Below are positions 27,207 through 36,724 of a stretch of DNA of 64,000 nt, piece by piece. A program made the position numbers and the translations under genes. The DNA comes from an uncultured Clostridia bacterium (GTDB taxonomy: Bacteria > Bacillota > Clostridia > TANB77 > UBA1234), in assembly GCA_934149405.1 (NCBI GenBank), contig CAKPEV010000006.1, forward strand, positions 1 to 64,000, read 5' to 3'. The notes beneath the pieces were generated by a model. That model ran no database searches. It was not told the DNA's origin and worked only from the letters and a program-made list of their open reading frames with translations. Each line of letters begins with the position of its first letter. Positions within the stretch are counted from its first letter, which is position 1.

Positions 27207-27935
27207 TCACTTCTTAATTATATCTTTTATCACTTCGCCTGCTATTATTAGTCCTGCACAAGATGGCACAAAAGAAACACTTCCCGGGATTTGTTTTTTC
27301 GAGACATTTTCATCTTTTATATATTCTTCCATAACTGATTTTTCAATTCTTACTGGCTCCTCTTTTGTGTACAATACCTTTAGTTTTTTTATGCCTCTTT
27401 CTTTTAGTTCTTTTCGCATAATTTTTGCTAGTGGACATACACTTGTCTTGCTTATATCAGATATTTCTAGCTTTGTCGGATCTAGTTTGTTGCCAGTTCC
27501 CATTGAAGAAATTATTGGTATTTCAAGCTTTTTGCAATTTTCAACCAATGCAATTTTTGCAGTTACCGTATCTATGGCATCAACCACATAATCTATGCTT
27601 TTATCTAATATCTTTTCCTCTGAATCTGGCATATAAAATGTTTTGTATGTTTCTACTTTTGCCTCTGGATTTATATCTAATATTCTTTCTTTCATGATAT
27701 CAACTTTGTTTTGACCTATTGTTTTATGTGTAGCTATTAGCTGTCTATTTATGTTTGTAAGCGATACTGTGTCATTATCTACTAGGATAAAGTTTCCTAT
27801 ACCAGCTCTTGCTAGTCCCTCTGCCACAAAAGAACCTACACCACCTATTCCAAAGATTGCGACTTTTGCTTTTTTTAATTTTTCTACGTTTTCTTTTCCA
27901 AGCACCAACTCTGTTCTTGAAAACTGTGTAACCAT
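27207..27935 (-). CDS. tcdA: TcdA/ThiF-family E1-like enzyme (tRNA t6A dehydratase-like)
   Basis: 242 residues. The adenylate-forming domain has VAIFGIGGVGSFVAEGLARAG (nucleotide loop), DNDTVSLTNINRQ and DAIDTVTAKIAL. The size and the C-terminal VPSCAGLIIAGEVI match TcdA (CsdL/YgdL), which converts t6A37 in tRNA to its cyclic form. Its single-domain form lacks the C-terminal rhodanese of MoeB. Start 27935 is placed eight bases after AGGA; two ATGs just upstream overlap the ribosome site. Confidence 0.85.
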   Translation of the reverse strand: MVTQFSRTELVLGKENVEKLKKAKVAIFGIGGVGSFVAEGLARAGIGNFILVDNDTVSLTNINRQLIATHKTIGQNKVDIMKERILDINPEAKVETYKTFYMPDSEEKILDKSIDYVVDAIDTVTAKIALVENCKKLEIPIISSMGTGNKLDPTKLEISDISKTSVCPLAKIMRKELKERGIKKLKVLYTKEEPVRIEKSVMEEYIKDENVSKKQIPGSVSFVPSCAGLIIAGEVIKDIIKK

Positions 27936-28088
27936 ATTCATCATCCTATCTTAGCTTAATTTATATATCGACTTTTAGTCTGTATTTTAAGACTTATTGC
28001 GATTATATCACATTTAGCAACTTTATTCTATTGCAATTCATACCTTTATGATATAATTATTTTATGCAATTTTGAAGGGGATGTTATT

Positions 28089-28733
28089 TTGAATATTTTA
28101 AAACCACAAGAAATTTTTTTGAATAATTTAGAAAATAAAAACATTGATATTTTGAATACTTTTGAAGAAGATACTATTATAAAAAAGGCTTTATTTGAAA
28201 GCGGAGAAATGCTTAATTTTAATGCATATGCTCTTAATTTTGAGTATTGCAAATTTATAAGCATAAACCTACAAAATGCAATTTTTGAAAAGGTTGCTTT
28301 TAATGATGTTATCTTTTCTAATTGCAACTTCTCTAATTGTAAATTTGTTGATTGCTACTTTGCTAGATGTGAGTTTAATTGTTGTAAACTAGCAGGCAGT
28401 AGTTTTACATCTAACAGACTTTCTAATATTGGTTTTATTGAAACAAATGCTAATTTTATAAACCTTACTGATGCCTCTTTAGACAAAGTTTTATTTAAAA
28501 AGACATCTCTTAGAAATAGTTATTTTAGTGAGACTTCAATTAAAAATATTTATTTTGATGAAGCTGATTTATCTTTAGCCCAAATTTTTAAAACAAGCTT
28601 TAAAGATATTGATTTATCTAACTCTACGATTGAAGGCATTTCAATTTCACTAGAAGATATAAAAGGTGCTATAATTGATTCGTATCAACTTAATGACCTT
28701 GCTTTCCTTCTAGGAGTTAAAATTCACCAATAG
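28089..28733 (+). CDS. Pentapeptide-repeat protein
   Basis: 214 residues. From about residue 45 it shows A/C-[DN]-[LF]-x-x repeats (for example VIFSNCNFSNCKFVDCYFAR), predicting a right-handed quadrilateral beta-helix. TTG at 28089 is used with AAGGGGA eight bases before; no ATG fits. It has no signal peptide. Some members mimic DNA and protect gyrase, but this one is unassigned. It ends seven bases from the sigK 3' part, convergently. Confidence 0.82.
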   Translation: MNILKPQEIFLNNLENKNIDILNTFEEDTIIKKALFESGEMLNFNAYALNFEYCKFISINLQNAIFEKVAFNDVIFSNCNFSNCKFVDCYFARCEFNCCKLAGSSFTSNRLSNIGFIETNANFINLTDASLDKVLFKKTSLRNSYFSETSIKNIYFDEADLSLAQIFKTSFKDIDLSNSTIEGISISLEDIKGAIIDSYQLNDLAFLLGVKIHQ

Positions 28734-28740
28734 GAAATTT

Positions 28741-29107
28741 TTAATCCTCTATCTCTTTACTTAGCTTATTTATTGCTTTAGTCTCTATTCTTGAGACGTA
28801 AGAGCGTGATATTCCAAGCATTTTTGCAATTTCATTTTGCGTTTTTACGTCTCTTCCATTTAAACCAAATCGAAGTTCTAATATTAGTTTTTCTCTATCT
28901 TGTAGAACTTCACTTATCTTTTGATATAATTTTTTTACTTTGAATTTTAAATCTAGTGCGTCTTCAACATTCTTTTCTTTACTTTCTATCACATCCATGA
29001 ATGTTATTTCGTTTCCTTCTTTATCTTGACCGTAGCGCATCGTTTAATGATATTTCTTGTGATGTTTTTTTGCTTCCTCTAAAATACATCAAAATCTCAT
29101 TTGCTAT
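28741..29107 (-). CDS. sigK: RNA polymerase sigma-K factor, 3' part (rest separated by skin-like element)
   Basis: It encodes NEILMYFRGSKKT (region 2.4/3 border) to region 4 (KTQNEIAKMLGISRSYVSRIE). It begins at the attachment core 29098-29107, in phase with the 5' part at 40971-41307. A +1 shift is needed at the in-frame CGG 29030-29032: zero frame gives SLNDALRSR and a stop, whereas skipping the C gives GGT CAA, matching the conserved GQDKEGNEI of SigK. Joined and corrected, SigK would be about 230 residues. SigK directs late mother-cell transcription in sporulation. Confidence 0.88.
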
Positions 29108-30817
29108 TCTCACTTGTTGGTAACAACTCCGTTCTTAAAAAAGATGTATTATCGGTGTTTAATAAATCGATTTCTACATCATTTCCACTTCCTGTGGCTT
29201 TATTTATTAATAACTTTAAAAGATTTCGCTTCTCTAAAATATCTAGCTCATCAAATTTTTTAAAATGATTTTGAATTATTTCTAATACTATTTTAGCTAT
29301 TTCTTTTTCTGAAAAAGTTACTACTCCCTTATTTGAAGTATTATTTGTTAGAGCATCCATTTTTTCCTTTATTTTTAAATTCTTTTGTTTTATAAGTTTT
29401 ACTTCTTTGTTAATATCATCAATTAATTCAATATCAACATACTGAATTTTCTTAATTAGATTTTCTAGCGATTTTTGATTTTTATTATATACTTCTTTTA
29501 ATTGAGCAAGTTCATCATTTTCGTTTGCAATAGTTTCAGCAAATGAAATCTTTTTTAGTTCTTCACATATTTTACTATTTGGAGCAATCAATTCTGATAT
29601 TTTTTCCATTAGAATTTTATCTAATTTATTGCCATTTATATTTTCACAATCACATTTATTAAGTCTACTTTTTTCTTTTAATTCACACATATAACTAAAT
29701 CTAATTTTTCCTGTTTCTTCATATATTCTACCAGTATGAATTTTGGGTCTCATATATGAACCACACTTGCTACATCTTAATATTCCAGAAAGCAATGCAT
29801 CATTTTTTATTGGTTTTCTATATCTTTTATTTTCATTGTTTTTTAATAAATTTTGAACTTGAATCCAATCTTTTCCGCAAATAACCCCTTTATGTTTTCC
29901 GAACTGAAACAATCCAATCTTGCAAATTTGTTTTTTTAGTTGCTTTATGTTTAACCTGTCTTGTTTTATTATAAGCCATAATTCCAAACTGCCCATCAAA
30001 CTCTTCTTTTTTAGAATACAACTCTACATTGTTTTGAATAAAGTAATCATACATTTCTTCATCATTTTTGGCATATACAGGATTTTCAAGAATTCCTTTA
30101 ATTGCAAATCTACTAAAATATTTTCCATTTTTGGTTTTTATATCATTATTCATTAAAAATGTTTCAAGTGCAGTTTGTGATTTCAATTCTAAAAACTTTT
30201 GGTAGATTAGTTTTACTATAATAACTTCTTCTGGAATTTGTTTTAATTTAAATGCTTTTTTAACCTTTTTTTCAACTTCATTTTCATCATTTATTTCTTT
30301 AATATGTAAAAGTTCATAACCTTCTGATTCATAACCAGTCGGAGTTGTTCCGTCCAAGCCATCTACCTGATTTTGCAAGTTCGTGTAAATTATCTCTTAT
30401 TCTTTCTGCACCAATTTCTCGCTCTAATTGAGCAAATACTGATGCAATATACATCATAGCCCTTCCCATTGGTGTACTTGTATCAAATTGTTCTTTTACA
30501 GATATAAAACTAATTCCATTATCATTTAATTCCTCAATTAGATCAGAAAAGTCTGCTACACTTCTTGCAACCCTGTCTAATCTATAACAAATTAAAACAT
30601 CATATTTGTGTGATTTTGCATCTCTAATTAGCTGATTAAATTTTCTTCTAGCTCTATCTCCACCTGAAAAGCCTTCGCCTTCATCATATTGAACAATTTC
30701 TATATTCTTTCCATTAGAAATTTTATTTATATAATCTTTGCAGAGATTTATTTGTGTTTCAATAGATTCGCCCTTATCTGTAGATTTTGATTTTCTTGAA
30801 TAAATAGCTACTTTCAT
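29097..30817 (-). CDS. spoIVCA: Large serine recombinase, SpoIVCA-like, with two in-frame CGG +1 shifts
   Basis: 572 residues when read through. The catalytic serine is in IYSRKSKSTDKGESIETQ, with RLDRVARS and MGRAMMYIASVFAQLERE typical of the resolvase domain; a recombinase domain, a zinc-ribbon (CSKCGSYM...CDC) and a coiled coil follow. Zero frame breaks at CGG 30350-30352 and at CGG 29899-29901; skipping each C restores WLGGTTPTGY and SVGKHKGV, both glycines conserved in the family. ATG 30817 follows AAAGGA. It would excise the element in the mother cell. Confidence 0.88.
29098..29107 (-). other. Skin-element attachment core, left
   Basis: Minus-strand ATAGCAAATG is the counterpart of ATAGAAAACG at 40971-40980 (8 of 10 identical). 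The recombinase stop codon (29097-29099) lies within it. Outward, GCTATTCTCACTTGTTGGTAAC resembles the opposite end. Confidence 0.75.
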
Positions 30818-30876
30818 AAATTGAAAATTCCTTTCATAGTTTATTTTAGACATGTTAACTCTGTTATAATAAGATT

Positions 30877-31041
30877 TCAAGTCTTTGAAAGTTCTTTTAT
30901 TAATTTCTCTTTTATTTGAAGTTTACTAGCTTTAGGAACATTTAAATCACCAATATATTTTTCCATTAATTTAGCTTTTATATATGCTACCACGGTTTCT
31001 AGCATATCCTTATCTTCTGGGTAATTTATTTTTACATTCAT
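30877..31041 (-). CDS. Small helical protein upstream of the recombinase
   Basis: 54 residues. ATG 31041 follows GAGGTGAT. The sequence is amphipathic and lysine-rich, with LETVVAYIKAKLMEKYI and KLQIKEKLIKELSKT helices. It ends 60 bp before the recombinase start, probably on the same transcript. No family is recognised; it may be a recombination directionality or regulatory peptide. Confidence 0.6.
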   Translation of the reverse strand: MNVKINYPEDKDMLETVVAYIKAKLMEKYIGDLNVPKASKLQIKEKLIKELSKT

Positions 31042-31083
31042 TTCTTTAAATCACCTCTATTTAAAGTATGCTAAAAGGCTTGT

Positions 31084-31155
31084 ACTTTTGACTTTTGACT
31101 TTTGCTTTAAACTGCAACTTTTTACTAAAGACTTTTGAGCATGAAGAGTCTTTAG
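31084..31155. repeat. Direct ACTTTTG repeats and a hairpin upstream of the 54-residue ORF
   Basis: ACTTTTG occurs three times in tandem (31084-31104). A hairpin pairs CTAAAGACT (31125-31133) with AGTCTTTAG (31147-31155). They fill the middle of the 31042-31339 gap, which otherwise holds a terminator and AT-rich DNA. A regulatory role is possible. Confidence 0.5.
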
Positions 31156-31288
31156 CGTAAATATGTAATTTTTAAAAAATTTTTACGCCAATATTATAGT
31201 CTGCCTTTTATAGCTTCTATAAATAGAAGTCCAAAAAAATTAACAAATGTTGCATTTTTTGAAAAATTTTTTTATTTTCTTACAAAAT

Positions 31289-31320
31289 TAAAAAGATTGA
31301 CAAAAATATCAACCTTTTTT
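31289..31320 (-). terminator. Terminator of the yafQ/dinJ operon
   Basis: AAAAGGTTGA and TCAATCTTTT pair with one G-U around an eight-nt loop, with T residues following on the minus strand, about 20 bp past the toxin stop. Confidence 0.8.
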
Positions 31321-31339
31321 CAACAAGTTCCGATTTATT

Positions 31340-31616
31340 CTATTTAAATAAATTTGAATGAGTTTCAATATCAAATAACAATAAAACTAATCTTTCTTTT
31401 TCAATTTTATAAACTAAGACTAAATCATTTAATACATGACAATCATAATATCCTTTCAATTGTCCATGCAATGGATGATTTTTATATATTTCTGGTAAAT
31501 TTTTACCTTTAGATAGCAAGTCTATTACATTATATAATGGCTTTAAATCCAAGCCGTCTCTTTTTTATAAGTTTAATGCTCTTTTTAAATTTATTAGTCA
31601 TTTCAATTTTATACAT
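31340..31616 (-). CDS. yafQ: YafQ-type mRNA interferase toxin with an in-frame CGG +1 shift
   Basis: 91 residues when read through. ATG 31616 follows AGAGGAATG. Twenty codons (MYKIEMTNKFKKSIKLIKKR) precede CGG at 31554-31556; zero frame ends seven codons later. Skipping the C gives GGC and the typical YafQ remainder: GLDLKPLYNVIDLL, HPLHGQLKGYYDCHV, LVYKI and the C-terminal HSNLF. The KKRG glycine is expected in YafQ/RelE proteins. The toxin cleaves ribosome-bound mRNA. The antitoxin gene is four bases upstream. Confidence 0.88.
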
Positions 31617-31620
31617 AATC

Positions 31621-31926
31621 TCATTCCTCTTCTAAGTCTTTCATTAGTTCTTCAACATTATTATATGTTTTACCAGTTCTATCTTTTTCAACTTCTTCAA
31701 CATTAAATTTACTATAATCATGTAAATGTCCGTATTCACATATATAAGAACCATATCCATCCTTTAATTCAACCATTCCATTTATTCTTAGGTTAAATGG
31801 TAACCCATTGTTTAATTTTATTTGATGCAAAAAAATATTTATTGCTTCACTTAATGAAATACCTAAATTATCTAGTATTGGTGTTATTTCTTTTTTTATA
31901 TCATCATTTATTCTAACAGTAGACAT
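31621..31926 (-). CDS. dinJ: DinJ/RelB-family antitoxin
   Basis: 101 residues. The N-terminal ribbon-helix-helix (TVRINDDIKKEITPILDNLG, then SLSEAINIFLHQI) binds DNA; the C-terminal acidic part would wrap the toxin. A 20-residue insertion (DGYGSYICEYGHLHDY) is longer than in most DinJ proteins. AAGGAGGG precedes the ATG. Autoregulation by repeats upstream is likely. Confidence 0.88.
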   Translation of the reverse strand: MSTVRINDDIKKEITPILDNLGISLSEAINIFLHQIKLNNGLPFNLRINGMVELKDGYGSYICEYGHLHDYSKFNVEEVEKDRTGKTYNNVEELMKDLEEE

Positions 31927-31954
31927 ACAAATCCCTCCTTATTCATTTATATAT

Positions 31955-31983
31955 ATTATATGCTTTTTAAGTACATTTGTCAA
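31955..31983 (-). promoter_or_regulatory. Toxin-antitoxin operon promoter
   Basis: Minus-strand -35 TTGACA (31978-31983) and -10 TATAAT (31955-31960) have a 17-bp spacer. Confidence 0.88.
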
Positions 31984-32030
31984 TATTTTGTATACATTTG
32001 TTAGCATTTTGTATATGTTTGTTAATATCT
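31972..32030 (-). promoter_or_regulatory. Direct-repeat operator of the toxin-antitoxin operon
   Basis: Three spaced repeats on the minus strand, AACAAACATATACAAAATG, AACAAATGTATACAAAATA and GACAAATGTAC, overlap and precede the -35 box. They are probably bound by the DinJ ribbon-helix-helix. Confidence 0.7.
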
Positions 32031-32105
32031 TGATAATTATATTATTCCAAAATTATAAATTAAAATTCATAATTTTAATAATTTGTAATTCTAACTAACG
32101 CCTTT

Positions 32106-32372
32106 TTATTGTTTTATTTGTTTTTCCCACATTTTCCTTATTAATCGTAAAGACAATGTAGATAATGTAAAACCTATTACTGGAACTAATGAACTTAAGA
32201 AGATATTGTCAATATTTCTTATTACATAAGAATATATAATTACAACAATGTAAGTTAATATCATTATGCATATTTTTCTTGTCCAACTTGTTTCCCATTT
32301 TTTATCAAGTTCAACTCTTTTATTTCTTTGCTTAATATTTTCTATTTCTTTTTTTAATTCTTCAATTTCCAC
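32106..32372 (-). CDS. Small membrane protein with coiled-coil N-terminus
   Basis: 88 residues. Residues 1-25 form a charged coiled coil (EELKKEIENIKQRNKRVELD); two membrane helices follow (about 33-53 and 57-77), then RLIRKMWEKQIKQ. It overlaps the end of the family X gene by 11 bp, indicating coupling. Family unknown. Confidence 0.65.
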   Translation of the reverse strand: MEIEELKKEIENIKQRNKRVELDKKWETSWTRKICIMILTYIVVIIYSYVIRNIDNIFLSSLVPVIGFTLSTLSLRLIRKMWEKQIKQ

Positions 32373-32817
32373 TACTATTCCCCTTTTTTAATAAATTTAA
32401 TATTCGTTTTATAAATTTTTTTATAGGATTTTCTTCTTTATATACAATTAGTTCTTGACTAATATTATTTGTCACTTCGTTTTTATCTTTAAAAATTTCA
32501 TTTGAGTACTTTTTCTTTTTTTCCTCTTCAACCTGTATAATATCTTCTTTGAATTTTTGTTTAATTATTCTATTTTCTTCCTCAGTCCCTAAATAATTCA
32601 AAAAAACATAAGCTAATATTGTTTTTGTTTCTTTTAGAATTTTTTGCTCTTCTATGTCTTTTGAATAGTCAAGTTCAAAAGTATAGTTTTTATCCTTATT
32701 ATTCCTAATCATATTTATAAAATTGCTTTCTATTTTTTCAAATTCTTCCTGTGGCAATTTTTTGAGTATTTCATCTACTTCCACATAAGCTCTAGGAAAA
32801 TTTCTCGTTTCTACCAT
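32362..32817 (-). CDS. Family X protein, copy 3 (in skin element)
   Basis: 151 residues. It is paralogous to 12203-12664 and 15791-16240, with KIESNFINMI, DKNYTFELDYS, TKTILAYVFLNYLG and a lysine-rich coiled coil. Its C-terminus LIVYKEENPIKKFIKRILNL then LKKG matches the N-terminal motif of 35396 and 36725. This places a chromosomal-cassette family inside the skin element. Confidence 0.65.
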   Translation of the reverse strand: MVETRNFPRAYVEVDEILKKLPQEEFEKIESNFINMIRNNKDKNYTFELDYSKDIEEQKILKETKTILAYVFLNYLGTEEENRIIKQKFKEDIIQVEEEKKKKYSNEIFKDKNEVTNNISQELIVYKEENPIKKFIKRILNLLKKGNSSGN

Positions 32818-32833
32818 GTTTCTATAACCTTTC

Positions 32834-33184
32834 TTATTTATTTAATAATTGTTTTGCAAATTTATTAACCAATATATAGTTTTTCGAAAATTGGCTTTTA
32901 TCTAATTTTTCTGTAAAAATATTAGAATCTCTTTTCTCTAATAAAACAAATCTATCGTTATCTACTAATAATGATAATATAAAATCTTTTTCATTATCTA
33001 TATTTTCTGGTATATCTTTTTTTAAATTCAATGAATTTGCTATCAGTTTTAATTTGATTTTTTCTAATTTCTTATCTCGTGGTAAATCATAGTAGTCTTC
33101 GTCTATGAGTTTTTTCACTAATTCTTGTTCATTTTCAAATTGATAATTTTTCCCATCTTCTATAACTATTAAATTTTTTAGCAT
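32834..33184 (-). CDS. Unknown small protein, skin element
   Basis: 116 residues from ATG 33184; AGGAGA lies ten bases upstream. Upstream GTG 33205 is less likely. It is acidic and lysine-rich with an LKLIANSLNLKKDIPENID segment and an FVLLEKRDSNIF strand pair. No family is recognised. It lies directly between the amidoligase-like gene and family X. Confidence 0.55.
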   Translation of the reverse strand: MLKNLIVIEDGKNYQFENEQELVKKLIDEDYYDLPRDKKLEKIKLKLIANSLNLKKDIPENIDNEKDFILSLLVDNDRFVLLEKRDSNIFTEKLDKSQFSKNYILVNKFAKQLLNK

Positions 33185-33197
33185 AATCTTAAATCTC

Positions 33198-35334
33198 CTA
33201 TTCACTTATATCATGATTTATAGTATCCTTATTTTCTCTATCTAATTCACTTTGAATTATAGCAGAACCTTGCTGGTAATCTTCTCCTGTAACTCGTTCA
33301 TTCCCAGTAAAAGCTATCTTTCCTATTTTTTTCTATTAATTATTATATGTCCTGCATCTTTTACTATATCAAATCCTAACATTTCAGTCTTATTTGCATC
33401 ATATCTATTAATGTAAATTTGTCTTTCTTTTTCATCTATAGCTAAATATAATAAACATTCTAACTTTTGTTCTTCATAATCTGTTTTTTTAATTGTTTCA
33501 AATGCATCTAATTTTTTTTGTTCATCATCTGTTATTTCAATTCCATTTTCTAATTTCTGTTGAATTTCAGCTAATTCTTGAGAAATAGCAATTATTCCCC
33601 ATATAGATTTATATTTTCAATCCACGTATCTGGTTCAATTGTTCCATTTGAAATTCTAAATTCAATTGTATTTTTTTCATCATTTCCAAAGTTTTTAAAA
33701 TTTATTCCAGAATATCTTGATCCAGAACTTCCTCTTCCCTGTATATCTTGAAGTTCAAAACAAAATAACTCAATGTCATCTTCATCTTCAAAATCAACCT
33801 CACCATTTTCGATTGCATTAGCAATATTATGTGAAATTGGTGCTGCAAATTCCCCAATTTCCCTTCTTGGTCTTTGTCCTTCTTTATTACAAATAAGATA
33901 CATTATATTTTCAGTATTTGACCACAGTTCAATTAGATTTTTCCATGCATCTACACTTTTTAAATAATCAGCACCAATATGTACATGCCCACCACATCTT
34001 TCAGATTCATAATTATGACATAATCTTAAAATTGAACATATATCATAAATCTCTTGTTCTCTATTATCTTCACTTTTTAATACTGGCGAAACAACTTCTA
34101 CACCATCTTCTAGGCTCTTATCTTTTTTTGTTTCCCATCCATCTAGAACTTCAACTTTCTGTAATAATTGAACTGATGCATTACCTTCAGATTCAATTTC
34201 TATTCCTATTGTCATACCCTTTGGCAATTTTATTCTTTTTATTGCAGAATCTGTACTTGGATTTTCTTTTACATAATTTATTATAAATGGAACGTCATTA
34301 GTATAAAATAATAATTCTTTAGCCTCTTTTTTTCCTAATCCATAGATTTCTGGCTGAATAATACATTGTTCTATAAATTTTGTATCTCCAGTACTGCTAA
34401 TTAAACGAATTACATTATCTGTGGAAAGTTCATATTCTTCTCTTTTTTCTATAATACTTTTTATAAAACTATCATCTTTTGTTAGTGAAATTACTGAAAT
34501 AATTTCATCATAAGTTAAATTATATTCATCTTTTTTCTCTAAAAGTTCCATTATTGTTTCTTGTTCATTACCACCTATTGCTTTAACTAGTTCATATATA
34601 GCAAGGTCATAAGATTTTGAAACAGTAATATATTGTTCTTTATCTTTTATACATTTTTTTATATATTCAGGATCTTTAGTTGCAACAATATACTTTATCT
34701 CTACAAATTTAACTAATTCTCTCCATTCTTTTATATATTTATCCACTAATTCTGAATTATTAAGCAATAATTCTTCTGATAATTTGTATTGTGGTGGTAA
34801 ATATTCATTTTTTTTCGATAATATAGATGCTTCAATACAAAGTTGAGGATTACTTCTTACCATTTCTATCGGCAAGTCTTCTATCTTTTTCCAATCTTTC
34901 ATAATCTCAAGCATAGCTTGTACCTGTGGATTGCTTTCTATAATTTCTTCTGGTATATCCTCTATACATTCCTCATCTCTTAATAACGCCTCTAGACATA
35001 TTTCTGGGTGTTCTTCTAGTAAATCAATCGATAAATAATAAAGTAATCCATTTGTTTTTTTTATAGCATCTAAACACATTTGATAATTTTCTATTTGGAC
35101 TTGCTCTGGAACATATTTTATGTTCTTTGGATTTACTTCTACAGCGTCTATACATACCTGCGGTATATCTTCTCTTACCTCCATTGGAATATATTTTATA
35201 CCATTTGGAAATGCTTTAATTAATTCAAAACAAATTTGTGGATATTCAATTAAAGTTTCTTTATCTATTTTTTTTATATTTTCTGGATTTTGCTTTACAC
35301 TTCTAATGTATTGCATTAATCTATTATCTTCCAT
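33198..35334 (-). pseudogene. DUF4116-repeat / amidoligase-like gene, frame broken twice
   Basis: The first frame (35334-33592) gives 580 residues: an N-terminal set of about 25-residue repeats (KYIPMEV, KYVPEQV; DUF4116-like), a helical middle, and an amidoligase_2 domain (MTIGIEIESEG, EDGVEVVSPV, CGGHVHIGADYL, EFRISNGT). It ends abruptly at LYGE near a GGGG run (33597-33600). A -1 shift there continues with GIIAISQELAEIQQK to an A7 run (33326-33332), where a second -1 shift continues to TAG 33198. Corrected, it would be about 712 residues. Amidoligases form amide bonds; the target here is unknown. Confidence 0.6.
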
Positions 35335-35395
35335 AGTATCTCCTATAATAAATTAAGCATAGCAAAATAAGGTGCCATGCTTAATTTTTGTATTA

Positions 35396-35746
35396 TTATC
35401 CATTTGCTTTTATTATCTTTTTTTCATTTTCTTTTATGACATTATCATAATATTTCTCCAATTTTTTTAACCTATCAATTGATAACTTATTAAGAGCTTC
35501 TTTATTTCCATCAATTTCTTGTAAAAATTTTTTTAAATTTATTTCTTTACTAACAATATTATTATCTACTTTAATATCATTTAAAAATCTATCTTCATTT
35601 GTTTTATTAATAGCTTGATTATTAACACTATTTACTTCTTGAGTATAGCTATAATCATGTTTATTTTTCCTAAATAAATTTTTAAAGAATTTTCTTACTT
35701 TAGATATAAAACCTTCTTTATATTCTACAAGTTGTTTATTCTCCAT
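35396..35746 (-). CDS. Charged protein with N-terminal YKE motif, copy 1
   Basis: 116 residues. It opens with LVEYKEGFISKVRKFFKNLF then RKNK, a basic amphipathic helix shared with 36725-37093 and with the C-termini of the family X proteins. The rest is asparagine-rich, then helical and lysine-rich. Its start is one base from the stop of the preceding gene. Membrane attachment or docking is inferred. Confidence 0.6.
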   Translation of the reverse strand: MENKQLVEYKEGFISKVRKFFKNLFRKNKHDYSYTQEVNSVNNQAINKTNEDRFLNDIKVDNNIVSKEINLKKFLQEIDGNKEALNKLSIDRLKKLEKYYDNVIKENEKKIIKANG

Positions 35747-36709
35747 TTATTCTAGCTCCTTTTGACTATTTAATCTATTAATCTCTTCTTTTTGTTTAGC
35801 TATTGTTTGTTGTTGTTCTAATATTCTTTGTATTAGTGCTTGTTTAATTTCTTCATCATTTAATGATATCTGTTCATCATTTCCATTAACTATTTCTTGC
35901 AATTCTTCTACTGATAATGAAGATAATTCTTTAGCTTTATCATGCATTCCTTCAATTAAATCTTCTGGAGTAATTATTTCATCTATGTAAAATTCTTCCT
36001 CTCCGTATTTTTTTTCTGTATCTCCATGTAAGCGATCATTTTCTATTTTTATACTTGATATTCTTCTATATCTATTAAAATCTTCATTTAAATATAAATT
36101 TTCTCCTATTTTTATTGATAAATAGTCATTTCCGTTAGTTTTATCCATTTCTTCCTGTTCTTCTGCTGTGGCATCATGATAATAACTTTCATCACCATAT
36201 TCTCTTCTATAAGTATCCATTATATACTTACCATTTAACTGTGGATTATTAGCTATCATTTTGATAAACATAGAATGTTCTTCTTCAGACAACTTAACTT
36301 CGCTCATTGATTGTTCCTCAAAATGTTCAATAAGATTTTGTACTTTTTTTATAATTGAATTTCTTATATCTTCCTCTGTTTTTTCGATTGACTCTTCCTC
36401 ATTGTTATTATTTTCTAGTTCCTTACTTTCTGAATCTAATAATTCTTCTCCATCATAATCTTGATATTCTGCCTCTTTTTGTTTTCTTTTTTCCTCTCTT
36501 TCATACTCCTCTTGCATATACTCATCATATTCTTTTTGTTCTTCATATGCTTGACTAGATATTGCCTCAATATAATCTGCTAATTCTTCATCACCATTTT
36601 CTAACGCCTGTTTTTTATTTTTATCAAGGAAAGCATAGAAATCTTTTTCTCCTGATTTATTAAATTCCTCAATATAATCATTTAAACTCATAAATTTTCT
36701 ATTTTCCAT
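35747..36709 (-). CDS. Acidic coiled-coil protein, unknown
   Basis: 320 residues, rich in E, K and N. A long acidic, low-complexity helix (about 45-125) is followed by a folded part with IKIGENLYLNEDFNRYRRIS and a C-terminal coiled coil (QRILEQQQTIAKQKEEINRL). It has no signal peptide. It sits between the two YKE-motif genes, with start and stop spacings of 1-15 bp, so all three are co-transcribed. Family unknown. Confidence 0.6.
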   Translation of the reverse strand: MENRKFMSLNDYIEEFNKSGEKDFYAFLDKNKKQALENGDEELADYIEAISSQAYEEQKEYDEYMQEEYEREEKRKQKEAEYQDYDGEELLDSESKELENNNNEEESIEKTEEDIRNSIIKKVQNLIEHFEEQSMSEVKLSEEEHSMFIKMIANNPQLNGKYIMDTYRREYGDESYYHDATAEEQEEMDKTNGNDYLSIKIGENLYLNEDFNRYRRISSIKIENDRLHGDTEKKYGEEEFYIDEIITPEDLIEGMHDKAKELSSLSVEELQEIVNGNDEQISLNDEEIKQALIQRILEQQQTIAKQKEEINRLNSQKELE

Positions 36710-36724
36710 TATATCCTCCCTTTA

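Noticed and set aside
28046..28327. Minus-strand ORF over the pentapeptide gene
   Set aside because: It is a shadow of the repeat codons in the true plus-strand frame.
31084..31104. CRISPR-like repeats
   Set aside because: Three 7-bp direct repeats without spacers.
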